A DNA stretch of 64,000 nt from Leptobrachium leishanense (Eukaryota; Chordata; Amphibia; Anura; Megophryidae). Below, in pieces: positions 47,336-59,339 of the stretch. The DNA lies in NCBI GenBank assembly GCA_009667805.1, contig CM019063.1, positions 406,912,959 through 406,976,958 of the forward strand, read 5' to 3'. The first letter of the stretch is position 1. Each line of letters starts with the position of its first letter. The notes under the pieces were generated by a model. It was given only the letters and a program-made list of their open reading frames with translations. It was not told where the DNA came from and ran no database searches. Position numbers and translations under genes: made by a program.

Positions 47336-47764
47336 CTGAACCTAAGTAACCTGTGTATATCTGGCTCTGATACAAGCCAGTACCTTACCAGCCGCTGACC
47401 TCAACGCACGTCACGGAGGCTTTGCATGTGCTGACATCTGGTCCACTAAACAATCACCAAATCTGTCCACGCCTGAGTTCGTGGTGGTCAGTATCAGTCA
47501 CGGAAGAATTTGTAGCAGCCAATATCAGCGGAGACAGAACCGGAACAGGCAGTTGATGGCGTCTGCACGCAAAAGACTCCAGGGATTTTCACAGACGCTG
47601 CTGGTCAAAATATAAGTATTTTTGCTTAACTAAATAAGATACTAAAAAAAGGTGCTGTAAGTAGCACCTGCACAATTATTTAAGGAGAAAAAAGGGGTTC
47701 ACTTTCCATAAGGTGTTCTTATAACAAACACACACAAAGCCACTGACAAACATACTGACAGACA

Positions 47765-47945
47765 ATGACTGGGTGGGGTAGAGGTAACATCACTGCTCTA
47801 TAACCGTGGAGACACAGGTTCGATCCCGGCAAGAGCACCTCTCCAGTAAGTGTCCATGGGCAAGACACCTAACGGTACATACTCGCCACCCAGGACATAC
47901 TTGAAAACGAGAGAAAACTCAATGTATCCTTCCTGCTAAAATCCT
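47765..47945 (+). repeat. tRNA-derived SINE, complete head
   Basis: An A-box-like TGGGGTAGAGGTAACATCAC and a B box GGTTCGATCCC are spaced as in a tRNA promoter. The body is GTCCATGGGCAAGACACCTA, and the tail is GAAAACGAGAGAAAACTCAA with TGTATCCTTCCTGCTAAAAT. The segment lacks cloverleaf pairing outside the T arm, so it is a SINE and not a tRNA gene. Confidence 0.7.
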
Positions 47946-49769
47946 TTCCTCAAAATGACAAAGACACTGAAAGAGACACACAAAGAGAAACAGAGACACA
48001 GAAACTGAAAAAGGGGATCCAGGCACTCCAGTTTTGTTTCTACTGTTAATTGACGTATCAGAAAAGAGTCAACTAGAGTACACATAACTACCCTATGTCA
48101 AACCAATTAGAGAATAGCCTTCTCTGATCAACCAAATTGTTACAGATGGTTACCTTGGGAGTTTTATTTCATTTTAAGGTAAGGAGATTTAACACTATAT
48201 TTTAGGTTAAAGGGGCTGTATGGGGGCTTAGGGCCTTATATTTTATATCGTTATTGGGGGTGTTATATTTTATTTTAAAGGTTTAACTTTTGTGGGGTTA
48301 ATTGGACATACTATGTAACTAACCCTTTAGGGTCAATGGGTTCTGGATAGAGAGTGGGTGGGCTGCTCTGTGTTCCCTGTCATACTTAGATGATTATCCA
48401 CCAATTGCTGTTGATTAGCGTTGCAGGAAACAGAGAAAATCTGAGTTGTTGTAACTACGAACTACAACAGCAAGTAAAGTTTCCTTTGCAACATTGTGAA
48501 ACAGCAGCAGTTAGTGAATAATCCCCATAGTTAACAAAAACAAATCTGAATAGGAAAGGTGTAAATGGTTAAAAAAAAACTGATTATGAGATGGAAATGC
48601 AATGACAGCGGGAGATGAGTAAAAAGGATGTGAGTACAGGGTTATTTATTTTTAATGCTTTAAGAATAACTGAACAAGTTGCACAACATGCTGATACCTA
48701 TATTTAACTTCATCACAAAAAATGGGAGGTGGATTGTCTCAAAGAGATAGAGCTCTCTGTTACCATACCACTTATTCAGTCACTTCCTCCCTTGACTGCT
48801 CAGTGCACCAAGCTCAGATACAGAGCACAATAAAAGCTTTCAGGTGGCAGAGTGTACTTAATGGCAATATAGCTGTGTGAAGATGCTTTTTGATCTGGAG
48901 AGCTATTATGCTTTCATAACCTGACTCCAGCCTTAATCTCTCAGACAATCTAAGGTGGATTTTCATATTTCACTTCTTTGCATTAACTTTAAGTTTATAA
49001 AGTCTAAATTAACCCATTTGCTGCCACCAAAAAATTATATAATATATATATATATATATATAATATATATATATTGATGAATGTAGAGAGAAAAAAAACA
49101 AATATATCACAAATGTTTCAATAAATTCAACATCAAGTGGTGATACAGAGTGGTTTCCAGTTAAGGTCCCCAACCAGCCCTCAATATTTCCTCATATAAA
49201 CTGTCATTTTTATTGTAAAACAGCCTGCAAAGTTAGGTTTCTGAACAGTTGATACAGGAGGTAGAGTTTGTTTAAAAATATCAATAAAATAAAAGGCTTT
49301 CACAGAATATGAATATTGTGTTTATCTTTATGCTACCATGTCTTATAAAGAGATTATCAAACCTTTAAATGATTTAAAACAGTTTGAAATGTACTTAAAA
49401 GGCAAACACTCCACTGATTGTAAGGAAAGAGCAGGAGAACTTTCAGAATAAAAATATATATAAACAGTGAGTGTGGTTTTCATTTCTTTAATCCTGGTTC
49501 TGGGTAAATTTCTCGTCCTCATTATAATCCTTTCATGTCGTTGATGAAAAAATACATACAATAAGAGTATATTAAAACTGAAATATACAAAGAAGAAAGT
49601 GTGCACTCCTTGTTACAGGAATGGATTTTGTTGCTGTCTGCAAAATAAATGTATCAGCAGAGTTGTCATAACAATAAAACATGATAACATGCAGCACTGT
49701 GTCTGTGACCAGGATATACAGTATATTTATATATTAGGGATAACTTAAATCATATGGATGGATGACAGA
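47946..49769. other. AT-rich region upstream of FREM2
   Basis: It contains (AT)n at 49034-49075. No gene found. A fragment near 48005-48060 (GGGATCCAGGCACTCCAGTTTTG) resembles the MITE ends at 16058. Confidence 0.4.
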
Positions 49770-49806
49770 GAAATCTCAATGTCCTTCCTGGTAAAATACT
49801 TTAAAA
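49770..49806 (+). repeat. SINE tail fragment
   Basis: AGAAATCTCAATGTCCTTCC followed by TGGTAAAATACTTTAAAAC is the same tail as at 11650. Confidence 0.5.
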
Positions 49807-49879
49807 CTAGATAGATATGCAGAGACAGACAGGTAGATAAAGAAATAAAGAGCGAATCTGTTATTCCTATTATTGTTCC

Positions 49880-50236
49880 ATTCTTTCTTCTCACTATGAG
49901 CTGCATCCTGTGATCCCTGCTCTGAGAATGCTTCTTCTTGCTCTTTGAATGAGAGGAGGGGATCCTGGCTTGATCTTGTGGGAGGGCTGGAATCTGGTGG
50001 TGGGCTCTGGGCTGGGAAGGAGGAGGAGGGCATGTCTCCTAGATTCCATTCATCCCTCCCTGATGTAGTTTTACCTGCAGCATCTCGTTTTCCCTGGCAC
50101 TCTGAGCAGACCGGTCCTGCACTCACAGGAGCATTGAGCCCCCAGCCTGGACTTTGGGCTCTGTAGGAGGATCTTCAGGACGAGTCTCCCCTGGAGCTTC
50201 ATCCCACCCAGAGGAGAAACTGATTTTGTCTGCAGG
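49880..50236 (+). promoter_or_regulatory. FREM2: probable FREM2 5' UTR / promoter-proximal region
   Basis: Base composition shifts from AT-rich to GC-balanced about 350 bp before the ATG, with GGAGG-rich blocks. No TATA box is obvious, and the transcription start cannot be located from sequence alone. Assignment rests on position. Confidence 0.3.
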
Positions 50237-53200
50237 ATGGGGACCGAAAGGAGGACAAAGCTGTGTAACTTCCACATGAGACCAACAGATTTTATCAGTG
50301 TCACCTTGCTTATCCTCATCATCCTCACACCTGGAAAAGCCCAACTGGACCAGAGATTATCTAACCCGGGGAATATAATAGTGACCAATCGGGGGATCCG
50401 TGTGCCTTTCGGGAGATCTGTATTTGTGGACCCTGTGCAGGACCTGGTCATACAGACACAGCCGGGGGACAGGTGTGTGCTGACTGTCCTGGGAAACGAC
50501 CCCTTATCTCAAAGACCAGGCTTCCTAACACCCGCAAGGTTCACCTGTGATTTTGGCCCAGGTGAGGTGAAATACACCCACATGGGGTCTCGCAGCCCCT
50601 CTACCGACAGAGTCAGACTCCAGCTGAAATATGACTCACCCACAGACACCCTGATTGTCCCATTTGTCCTGGAGGTGGAGGTTATCTTCCAACAACTGGA
50701 AATTGTGACCCGAAACCTGCCTCTGCTGGTGGAGAAGATACATGGACTTAGTCTTCCCATCGACAAGAAGGTGCTGGGGTTTTCCTTTAATCCTGCAAAG
50801 GAGTCTTGCAAAATTACTCCAATGATTGGCACAGGAGGGCTTCCCAGGTATGGTCAACTTCTCAACATATCTACTGTCCACCAGCAGGGAATTGAGTGCC
50901 ATACTTTCCTCAGTTCTGGAATTCGTTACCAGCACACAGCCCCCCACAGTTCCCCCAACAGGGACTACATACCCATGATGGTGGAACTCAATGATGACTC
51001 CACAAGTCAAGAGCATTTCCACATCACAGTCAGGATCAAGGAAGGCACAGAGAACAAGCCACCACGTCCAAGCTTTGCCTCCATGATGATGATGGAAGTG
51101 GACCAGTTTGTGCTGACAGCACTAACACCTGAGATGTTGGCAGCAGAGGACTTGGAATCAGATCCAGGTGACCTGATATTTAACATCACCAGCCCACTGG
51201 ACCCTGAGACATCTGGATACCTGATAAGTACTGATGATCAGAATTTACCCATCACCTCTTTTTTTCAGAGTGATCTAAATGAGTTTAGAATTGCCTATCA
51301 GCCTCCAGCTAGTGAATCATGGCAAGAAAGGATCTTGCAGTTGGAGATGGAGGTGATGGATACTGAAGGTGCTACCTCTGACACATTTGCATTTATGATA
51401 GTAGTAAAGCCCATGAACACATTGGCTCCTTTAGCTACCAGGAATAGCGGTCTTTGGCTGCTAGAAGGACAGTCACGTCCACTGTCTGGGCCGGGATCTG
51501 GCATGGACAACCTGGTTATCAGCGATGAGGACAACTTGGATGAGGTGAGACTGAGTGTGGTGGGTGGTCTTCGACACGGTCAACTGTTTTTGGCACAAGA
51601 AGGCAGTAGCAATCAGAATAGCCCAAATGGCTTCACTTTTACTCCTCAAGACCTCCATTCTGGGCTAGTAGTCTACCAGCATGATGGCAGTGATACCTAC
51701 AGCGATAATCTTATTCTGAGGTTGGATGATGGAAGACACAGAGTGGAGCTTCTGTACCCCATTACTGTGTCACCTACAGATGACGAGCCCCCCGTACTGA
51801 ACGCTAACACTGGTTTGACCTTGGCTGAGAAAAGCTTGGCTCTCATTTCACCTTTCATGCTCAGCTCCACAGACATTGATTCAGAAGACTCCACCATCCT
51901 CTTTGTGCTGCAGGAGCCGTTCAGTCATTTGGGGGAGATGGTACTGAGGGAAGGAGAGAAACCAGAGGATGGAGAAGGATGGACCTACTTGCCTGAGGAT
52001 GGGGTGTATGAGAAGGTGGTGGACCAGTGGTACCAGAGAGACCTCCTAGAGGGCAGGCTGTACTACCGACACATTGGACCACACAGTCCAGAGACAGTCA
52101 TAGACCAGGTGCTGTTCATGGTAATGGATGACAATGATCCACCTAATCAATCAGGGTTGCAAGTGCTCACGGTGAAGGTGGAACCTGTGGATGACATTCC
52201 CCCTGAGCTATACACAGGAACAACCTTGCAAATGACAGTTAAAGAGTATGAAGTAACCCCCTTTAAGAGGAAACACCTCCGCTATACAGACCTGGACACT
52301 GATGACAGGGAATTAAAGTACACATTGGCCAGCCAGCCCAGAGACACTGACATCAATCACCCTGCCTTGACTGGGATGATAGTACTGAGTGACAACCCAG
52401 AGAGCCAGGTGGCAACTTTCACCCAAGCCCAGATCAATCACCACAAGATTTCCTACAGACCCCCAGAGAAGGAACTGGGAATAATCCCCAAAGTGTTGCA
52501 GTTTGATTACACTGTGGAGGATGCTGCTGGTAATTCAGTAGAAGGAATATTCACTATCTTTCTCCAGCCAGTAGATAACAAACCACCTGTCATCACCAAC
52601 ACAGGCTTCAAGGTTCCAGAAAGGGGTTCGTTCACGCTCAGTAAAGTTGAGCTTGATGCCACTGATCCAGACACAGACACTAACAGCATTGTGTTCAGGA
52701 TGACTCAAGTGGCCTTGCATGGACAGTTGCTGTTTGATGGGGTGCCTATGGCTGTACAGGAATCTTTTCTAGTGAATGATATAGCACAGGGCAGGGTGTC
52801 CTACATTCATAGTGGGGACGAGTCCCTCAGTGATTCCTTCTCCTTGGTGGTCACTGATGGGGTGCATGAAGTGCCAATTACTATCAGAATACAAGTGAAG
52901 CCAGTGGATGATGAAGCTCCCACCCTGATGCTACCTGGTGGTCTTTGGGGTTCATCAATAGAGGTCCTAGAAAGGGGTGAGACAGAAATCACCAGCAATG
53001 TTCTTCAAGGTACTGATCCAGATACCGACGATCTAATGCTCACCTTTATCATAGAAGAGCCTCCTAGGATGGGGGAGATATTAGTCAATGGAGTGCCATC
53101 TGAAAGGTTTTCTCAGCAAGATATCCTCAATGGGATGGTGGTCTATGTTCACACATCTGGAGAGATCGGGCAGCACAAGATGCATGACAACTTCAATTTA

Positions 53201-55274
53201 TCGATTTCTGATCTTTCTGATGAGTGGATTAACGGAGGCAACAAGGTGAAAGGTGTTAGGGTCCAGGTCACCATTTTACCTGTGGACAGCCAGGCCCCTG
53301 TGATGAGATTAGGAGAACCATATTCAGTGTTGGAAGGAGGGAAAAACGTCATCACCTCTAAGCACCTGAACGCAGATGATGAGGATACCTCCAAAGATGA
53401 CATCTTGTGCACAATAATTGTGCAACCAACATCAGGGTATGTGGAAAATATCTCCCCAGCTCCAGGATCTGAAAAGTCCAGATCAGGAACCCCAATCAGC
53501 GCTTTCTCAATAAGAGATATCCAATTGGGACATATCAACTATGTACAAAGCATCCACCAGGGAGTTGAGCCTCTAGAAGATAGATGGACTTTCCGATGTT
53601 CAGATGGCATCAACTTTTCAGAGCGACTATTCTTTTCTATAGTTATCATCCCAACAAACGATGAAAAACCCGAAGTATTCACCCGAGAGTTTGTAGTGAT
53701 GGAGGGCATGAGCCTGGTGATCGACACCCCGATTCTCAATGCTGGAGATGCAGACCAGCCACCAGATGACCTTCTCTTTATTATCACCAAAGCTCCCCAA
53801 CACGGCCGAATCATAAGGCAGCAGGCTACTGGCATGTACTCAGTTCTGAACTTCACCTTGGAAGAAATCAAAGAGAATTCTAACATAGTTTATGAGCATG
53901 ATGACTCTGAAACAATGAAGGACAGTTTTGAGCTCCTCTTGACTGATGGTGAGCACAAGGTGGAGAAGAAAGTCCTGATCATGGTGATTCCTGTGGATGA
54001 TGAGACTCCCAGGATGACAATTAATGATGGTCTGGAGGTGGAAATTGGAGAGACAAAGCGAATCACCAACAAAGATTTAAAAGCCACTGACCTGGACACA
54101 GACGACAAGACTCTGACCTATATAATCCGTTATGGACCTGGCCAGGGAATTCTCCAGCGTCTGGACAAAAATGCAGCTGTTTTAGGTAACATTACAATAG
54201 GCATGAATTTCACACAGGAAGATATTGATAATGGATTAATCCAATACACACATATAGGACAAGAGGGCATCCGTGACCTCATCAAGTTTGACATAACAGA
54301 TGGCACCAACTCATTCATTGACAGATACTTTTACATTAGTATAGGAAGCATGGATATAGTTTTCCCAGACGTAATTAACAAAGGAGTTACTCTGAAAGAA
54401 GGTGGAAAAGTGACATTAACAACAGATCTTCTAAGTACAAGTGACCTCAACAGTCCAGATGAAAACCTGAGGTTCAGCATTACAAGGGCACCAAGTCGTG
54501 GCCATTTGGAAAGCACAGATAGTCCTGGAGTTCCTATCACATCATTTACCCAACTCCAACTGGCCGGGAATAAAGTCTACTATATTCACACCTCAGAAGA
54601 TGAGATGAAGATGGATAGCTTTGAATTTGAAGTCACAGATGGCTATAATCCTCTATTTCGGACTTTTAGGATCTCAATCACAGATGTAGACAACAAAAAG
54701 CCAGTCCTTACAATACATGACCTGATGGTCAATGAAGGCCAAAATAAACTCATCACTCCATTTGAGATGACTGTGGAGGACAGGGACACACCTGACAACC
54801 TTCTTAGGTTTACTGTCACCCAAGTACCAGTTCATGGACAAATCTTGTTCAATAACAGTAAACAAGTGACCACCTTCACCAAGCAGGACCTAAACGAGAA
54901 CCTTATCAGCTACAAACACGATGGGAGTGAGTCTTCTGAAGACAGCTTCTCCTTCAGTGTCACTGATGGAACACACATAGACTTTTTTGTAGTACCTGAT
55001 ACCACATTTGAGACAAGAAAATCACAAATGATGAAGATACAGATAAACTCAATTGATAATGGAATGCCCCAAATTACTGTTAACAAAGGAGCACCTACTT
55101 TAAGAAGTCTCCACTCAGGTCAGCTGGGCTTTATAATAACTAGTAAATCTCTGAAGGCAGAAGATCGAGACAGCCCCCACAAGCAGCTCAAATATAGGAT
55201 TATTGATGGACCAAAGCATGGGTTTCTCATCAACATGGAACAAGGCAACGATTCAATCAGAACATTCACTCAGG
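50237..55274 (+). CDS. FREM2: FREM2 exon 1: signal peptide and CSPG repeats
   Basis: This exon encodes the first 1679 residues of FREM2 (FRAS1-related extracellular matrix protein 2), a basement-membrane protein that works with FRAS1 and FREM1 to anchor epidermis; loss causes Fraser syndrome in people. The ATG has A at -3 and G at +4. A second Met at residue 14 directly precedes the signal peptide core ([12 protein letters not shown], residues 20-31), with likely cleavage after GKA35. A FRAS1/FREM-type N-terminal region follows, then twelve CSPG repeats from about residue 275. They are marked by recurring VDDE/DNKPP-type joints and HGQL and DTDD-type motifs; the twelfth begins near residue 1611 and continues in exon 2. 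Twelve CSPG repeats encoded mainly by one giant first exon fits FREM2. The exon ends G|GTGAGT at 55274 in phase 1. The six bases of ORF beyond that are intron. No stop or frameshift. Confidence 0.95.
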
Positions 55275-55385
55275 GTGAGTAATAAACATTGTTTTATTGT
55301 TATGCTGTTTTCCATTCAACATCAAATTTAAGGTTTTTTATATTGTTATTGTTTCAGTCAGTCTTAGTTTTTCCATCTCATACTC

Positions 55386-55523
55386 CAGGGGTGAGCAACT
55401 CTGGTCCTCCAGGTTTTTTTTGGAACTACATTTCCCATGAGTCTCCGCTGACCAGTTGAGTGACTGAGCATCATGGGAAATTTAGTTAAAAAACATCTGG
55501 AGAGCCTTGGTTGCTGACCCCTG
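55386..55523. mobile_element. short palindromic hAT-like MITE in FREM2 intron 1
   Basis: CAGGGGTGAGCAAC on the left and CAGGGGTCAGCAACC (reverse complement) on the right, with inner inverted AACTACATTTCCCATGA. Flanks TCATACTC / TCAAGCTC agree at six of eight bases. It is the same type as 57905. Confidence 0.75.
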
Positions 55524-55644
55524 TCAAGCTCTATAACTAACATACTTCCCACTTACTACCTCCATCATTATGTCAAGTTGTCAACTTTTGCTTTTTAGCC
55601 TTCTTTTCATTTCTTCTGGTACAATTTACTATAATTTATTTATA

Positions 55645-55705
55645 AAGGATTTTACCAGGAAGGATACATTGAGATTTCTCTCATTTTCACGTATGTCCTG
55701 GGTTC
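55645..55705 (-). repeat. SINE tail, reversed, in FREM2 intron 1
   Basis: The reverse complement reads TGTATCCTTCCTGGTAAAAT, the tail seen at 11650 and 47900. Confidence 0.6.
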
Positions 55706-56180
55706 AAAAACATTGAATTGTTACAGTAGGTACAGAAATACAAAGTTGCTTAGCATATACTCCTTAACTTGGATTTGTAAGGAGCTAATAAAAGGAGTTG
55801 CAACTTGTTGGCCATAATAATAATATTATTAAAACTCCACTAGTGTTTATTTTCATCTTTTCCTCTTTTTTGCTCCTCTCAGTACACCAAATATTCACTT
55901 ATGTTCTGCTTTCAGTGTGCAATAATCGTGTTTAAAGATTGCACAGTATATCCATTGAACACTTATTAAATAATCACATGTAAACAGACTTTTTGTCTCT
56001 CCTGAATCTAGTTTTCCAGGGATGGGGCAGATTTAGCAAAACACATTACAATGTATCCAAATATAGTTAAGTTTGCTAACTAGCAACACTGTAATAATAT
56101 TGTTCTGAAAATACTTGATACTGACAAAACATGTAGAATGATTTTAATATTTTACTGTTGTTCTTGCATTACATTTTTAG

Positions 56181-56270
56181 GGGATATTGATGATATGAAG
56201 ATTTGTTATGTGCTGAGGAATGGTGACAATGCCACCAGCGATGCATTTCATTTCTCCATCGAAGACAATG
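56181..56270 (+). CDS. FREM2: FREM2 exon 2 (end of CSPG repeat 12)
   Basis: A 90-bp exon between acceptor TTTTTAG (56180) and donor G|GTGAGT (56271). Joining phase 1 to phase 1 makes a Gly codon, then [20 protein letters not shown] and AFHFSIEDN. This completes CSPG repeat 12 begun in exon 1 ([15 protein letters not shown]). The exon is again phase 1 at its end, so skipping it would keep frame. The five Calx-beta domains, transmembrane helix and C-terminal tail of FREM2 must lie downstream of the window. Confidence 0.95.
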
Positions 56271-57204
56271 GTGAGTGTATAATAATATTATACAATTATT
56301 ACATTTCCCCATTATGTATTAATATTTTCAGCATTTCTATGTCAATGTTACCGTGTGTTTGGTATGTTTACTATGTGATATATTGTATTGCAAATATGGT
56401 AGCCACTCCTGTATAATATATTATATTTGTGTTTCATTCACACCAGGCATATAAATTGTGCTGAAGGAAATAATCCACATTAAAACAATGAAACATGTCA
56501 CTGAATTATTTGTATAGGGCTGCATACTCACCCCAGGAAGGGGAAGATTTAATGTAATGACAGCATGGATATTTTAGTGAAGGATTATTCAATGTATGTT
56601 TATTACACAATTTGCACTCATCATGATAAAGTTTTGTGATTTTACTCAGTTCCATTATATTGTTCAACATTAATCATGTACGAAATCCGAACAATGCATC
56701 TTTGTGGCTGTGTGTGTGCAGTAATGTGTGCACATAAAGCACAGAGCCAGGGTTGACCTTTCTCTTGCATGTGTGTACATGAAGGTTTTCCTCACCTCAT
56801 CCTACCCGGGTAAGATCAATTATTTTAAACTCCTCTTTGTGCATTTTTTTGGGCGGGGGGGGGGGGTTGGAGTTAACAAAGCTGTACATGCTTTTATTTC
56901 AGCATCATGCGTAGCTCCCATTTCTAGCAGTACCAAATAAAAAACGCAATAAAGTCATAATTATCAGTACATGATAATATTTATTCGAATTCATCTGAAA
57001 TCACGGGTTTGCGTAGAAGAGGTATTGTTGAAACACATGATAAAACGTAAACAGAAAAACATTGTATTAATAATTAGAGCAAACTATAATAAAGTAATAT
57101 ACAGCATAAACTAATTACACACATTTTCTACTCTTAAACATTCATGTGACTGAGATTGTCAGTGTTTTCCAAACCTGTCCTCAGGACCCGTAACAGGCCA
57201 GGTT
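56271..57204 (+). other. FREM2: FREM2 intron 2, first part
   Basis: AT-rich with a G-run at 56854-56866; no exon recognised. Intron 2 appears to extend to the end of the window, since no further FREM2-like exon was found. Confidence 0.6.
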
Positions 57205-57207
57205 TTA

Positions 57208-57657
57208 GGCTGCTGTCAGAAGAGCGTAGTGTTCACGTTCGTGATTGCGCCTAAAAATACGTCCGTGATAGCATGACAGGAAGCCCATCGGAGCCCGTTA
57301 CACGAAGTACGTCCGCACTGAACTGCGGACGCACAACGGCCGCGGCCCACGGACGCAAGGCAGGCAAGAACGTACAACCCCTAGAACGGCCGCACAAAGT
57401 GCGCTGCGTCCGCAACGTACGCATAGCTTTGTGTGTGAGTGATGGAACGTGGTCAGATGGACTGCATTTATACGTCCAGCATTTTTTTCACGGACAAAAT
57501 GGTTTTGCTTTTTAATTTATTTTCCCTCCTACATCCGTCAAAATATTTGTCAGTGAAAAAAACGGACTGTGTGGCCACTACTGTGTCTTCCGTACTGACG
57601 TACGTCCGTGTGCACGGACATACAGTCCGTAGAAATCACGCTCGTCTGACCCTAGCC
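57208..57657. mobile_element. Harbinger MITE F3, 450 bp
   Basis: GGCTGCTGTCAGAAGAGCGT start, CGCTCGTCTGACCCTAGCC end, TTA at 57205-57207 and 57658-57660. It is in reverse orientation relative to 33744. Confidence 0.9.
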
Positions 57658-57904
57658 TTAAGGATCACCTTGGGGAAATACAGACTGAATTCTGCAATCA
57701 CTGAGCAGCTAATCATATCACCTGTGCTGTGCTTCACATATCTGGCAAACCTGGCCTGTTAGGGGTAGCTAAAGACAGAGTTCAGAAACACTTGTCTATG
57801 ATTAAAGGAGAGGGCAAGTGTGGGGTAAAGGCCTGACAGCGATTCTCATTGTTATTAGGGTGCTGTCATCCAAAATGGGTTGTCCATTTGCACATCATCT
57901 ATAC

Positions 57905-58040
57905 CAGGGGTGGGCAATTACGGCCCTCCGGATGTTTTGAAACTACATTTCCCGTAATGCTCGGCTGCTCATTAGGTTTGTAGAGCCTCAAGGGAAATGT
58001 AGTTTCAAAACATCTGAAGGGCCGTAATTGCCCACCCCTG
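57905..58040. mobile_element. short palindromic hAT MITE, young
   Basis: CAGGGGTGGGCAATTACGGC with its near-perfect complement at the right end. Perfect 8-bp duplication ATCTATAC at 57897-57904 and 58041-58048. 136 bp, able to fold into one hairpin. Confidence 0.9.
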
Positions 58041-58435
58041 ATCTATACAGACAAGCCTCATTTAGGCTTGTTTGTGTGTGTATCACTCTGTTTGGGCACC
58101 TGCAAAGGATGACTATTATTACGCACAATTCTGATGACTGACAGACTTTTATCTTATCCTGTTCAGATATTTCTCTGCCCCATCTTGTGATTTCGATTCA
58201 TGTCCATCTCAATGCTACTGCTTTAGACTGGAAAAAAATGGAAATTTTGTACTTTTTTTTTATAATCATTATATTACTTTTACACTTTAGTGGTAATGGC
58301 TGGTATTATAGTTAAGGCCAGATTCTAGTCTTTTCGGTGGCACCTAACTTGACCTTGTTAGGTATATAGAATGGAAATGCAGTGGTCCAAAAAAAAAAGT
58401 GGAATATGAAAAAAAAGAAGAAAAAAGTCTTCTAT

Positions 58436-59336
58436 CAGGGTTATTCAAAGAGCTCCGAATTGTGGCCGAAAGGTAACGGAACGCTGAAATTCAGTGTACG
58501 GTTACCTTTCCTGGCCATTCGACTATCCAGAGAGCAGGCAGTTTGCCAAATGTTGGTGAATTGCCTGCACATACGGTGCCTGTTTGAGGGCAGTGAAATC
58601 CCACATAGAGAAGCAATGCTTCGTCTATTCAGAGACACCCAACAGCAGTGAAAGGTTGCCGAAATGCCCTGCCATTCGGTGATTTCATTCAACAGGTTTA
58701 TTCAGGAGAATCCCATAGGCTTCAAATGTTAAAAATATTCCCGTTTTAATTCAATATCTAATAAACCATTTATTATTTTATTCAGCATTAAAAAGGCTCT
58801 TTATTAATAGATTTTTTAAGATCTTTTAGGCATTTTTCGGGATTTTTTTGGCCAAAAATGTTTTTCTGTTTTTTTTTTATTGTTTCTTCTTTTTTCTGTA
58901 ACAGCCCTTTTTATTATCATTCATTGGATCTTATATGTAAATTTCAGACATTTTCATTCTGTAGTTTCTTTGCAAACAGCGTTTCACTTTTCAAACATTC
59001 AAGCATACGTTTTTTTTTTTTTCCACTCCATTCGTCAGCAGTGTCGGGTTTTTCCAGTGCCTGCTCTACGCTCTGATCAGCTCCTGCTCGGGTTTCTCCG
59101 GCGTGTTCGGCGGGGTTAATCCAGACGTTTTTGCGGGTTTCGTTGTGCGTTCGCCGGGTTTTGCGGTGAGTGCTCGTCGGGTTTGCGGCGGCTTTTCCCT
59201 GCACTACGACGGCCCTGTGGTGCTTGCTGAATACACCGCAGGGTCGCCGAAATGGGATCGCCAAATCGCACCGAATTGAAGAGAACGAAAAGTCACCGAA
59301 CGTGCAGTGACTTTTCGATTCTCTTTGAATAACCCT
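58436..59336. mobile_element. Harbinger-like MITE F1
   Basis: CAGGGTTATTCAAAGAGCTC start, right end CTCTTTGAATAACCCT. Same orientation and length class as 7489. Core at 58712-58845. Left flank TAT; the right flank is imperfect. Confidence 0.75.
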
Positions 59337-59339
59337 ATT

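Larger units (their letters stand above)
55275..56180 (+). other. FREM2: FREM2 intron 1
   Basis: 906 bp between donor GTGAGT and acceptor ending ACATTTTTAG. It contains a hAT-like MITE (55386-55523) and a reversed SINE tail (55645-55705). Confidence 0.9.

Noticed and set aside
46799..47375. Repetitive ORFs on both strands (LLSRCSPGPGCSLGAPQD-like)
   Set aside because: They are six-frame readings of the 27-29 bp minisatellite, where any frame without a stop stays open.
47775..47850. Possible tRNA gene with B box GGTTCGATCCC
   Set aside because: Acceptor and D-arm pairing are not seen, and it has a SINE body and tail shared with other copies, so it is a SINE.
50071..54865. Many antisense ORFs of 60-129 codons opposite FREM2 exon 1
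   Set aside because: Shadows of a long conserved coding exon.
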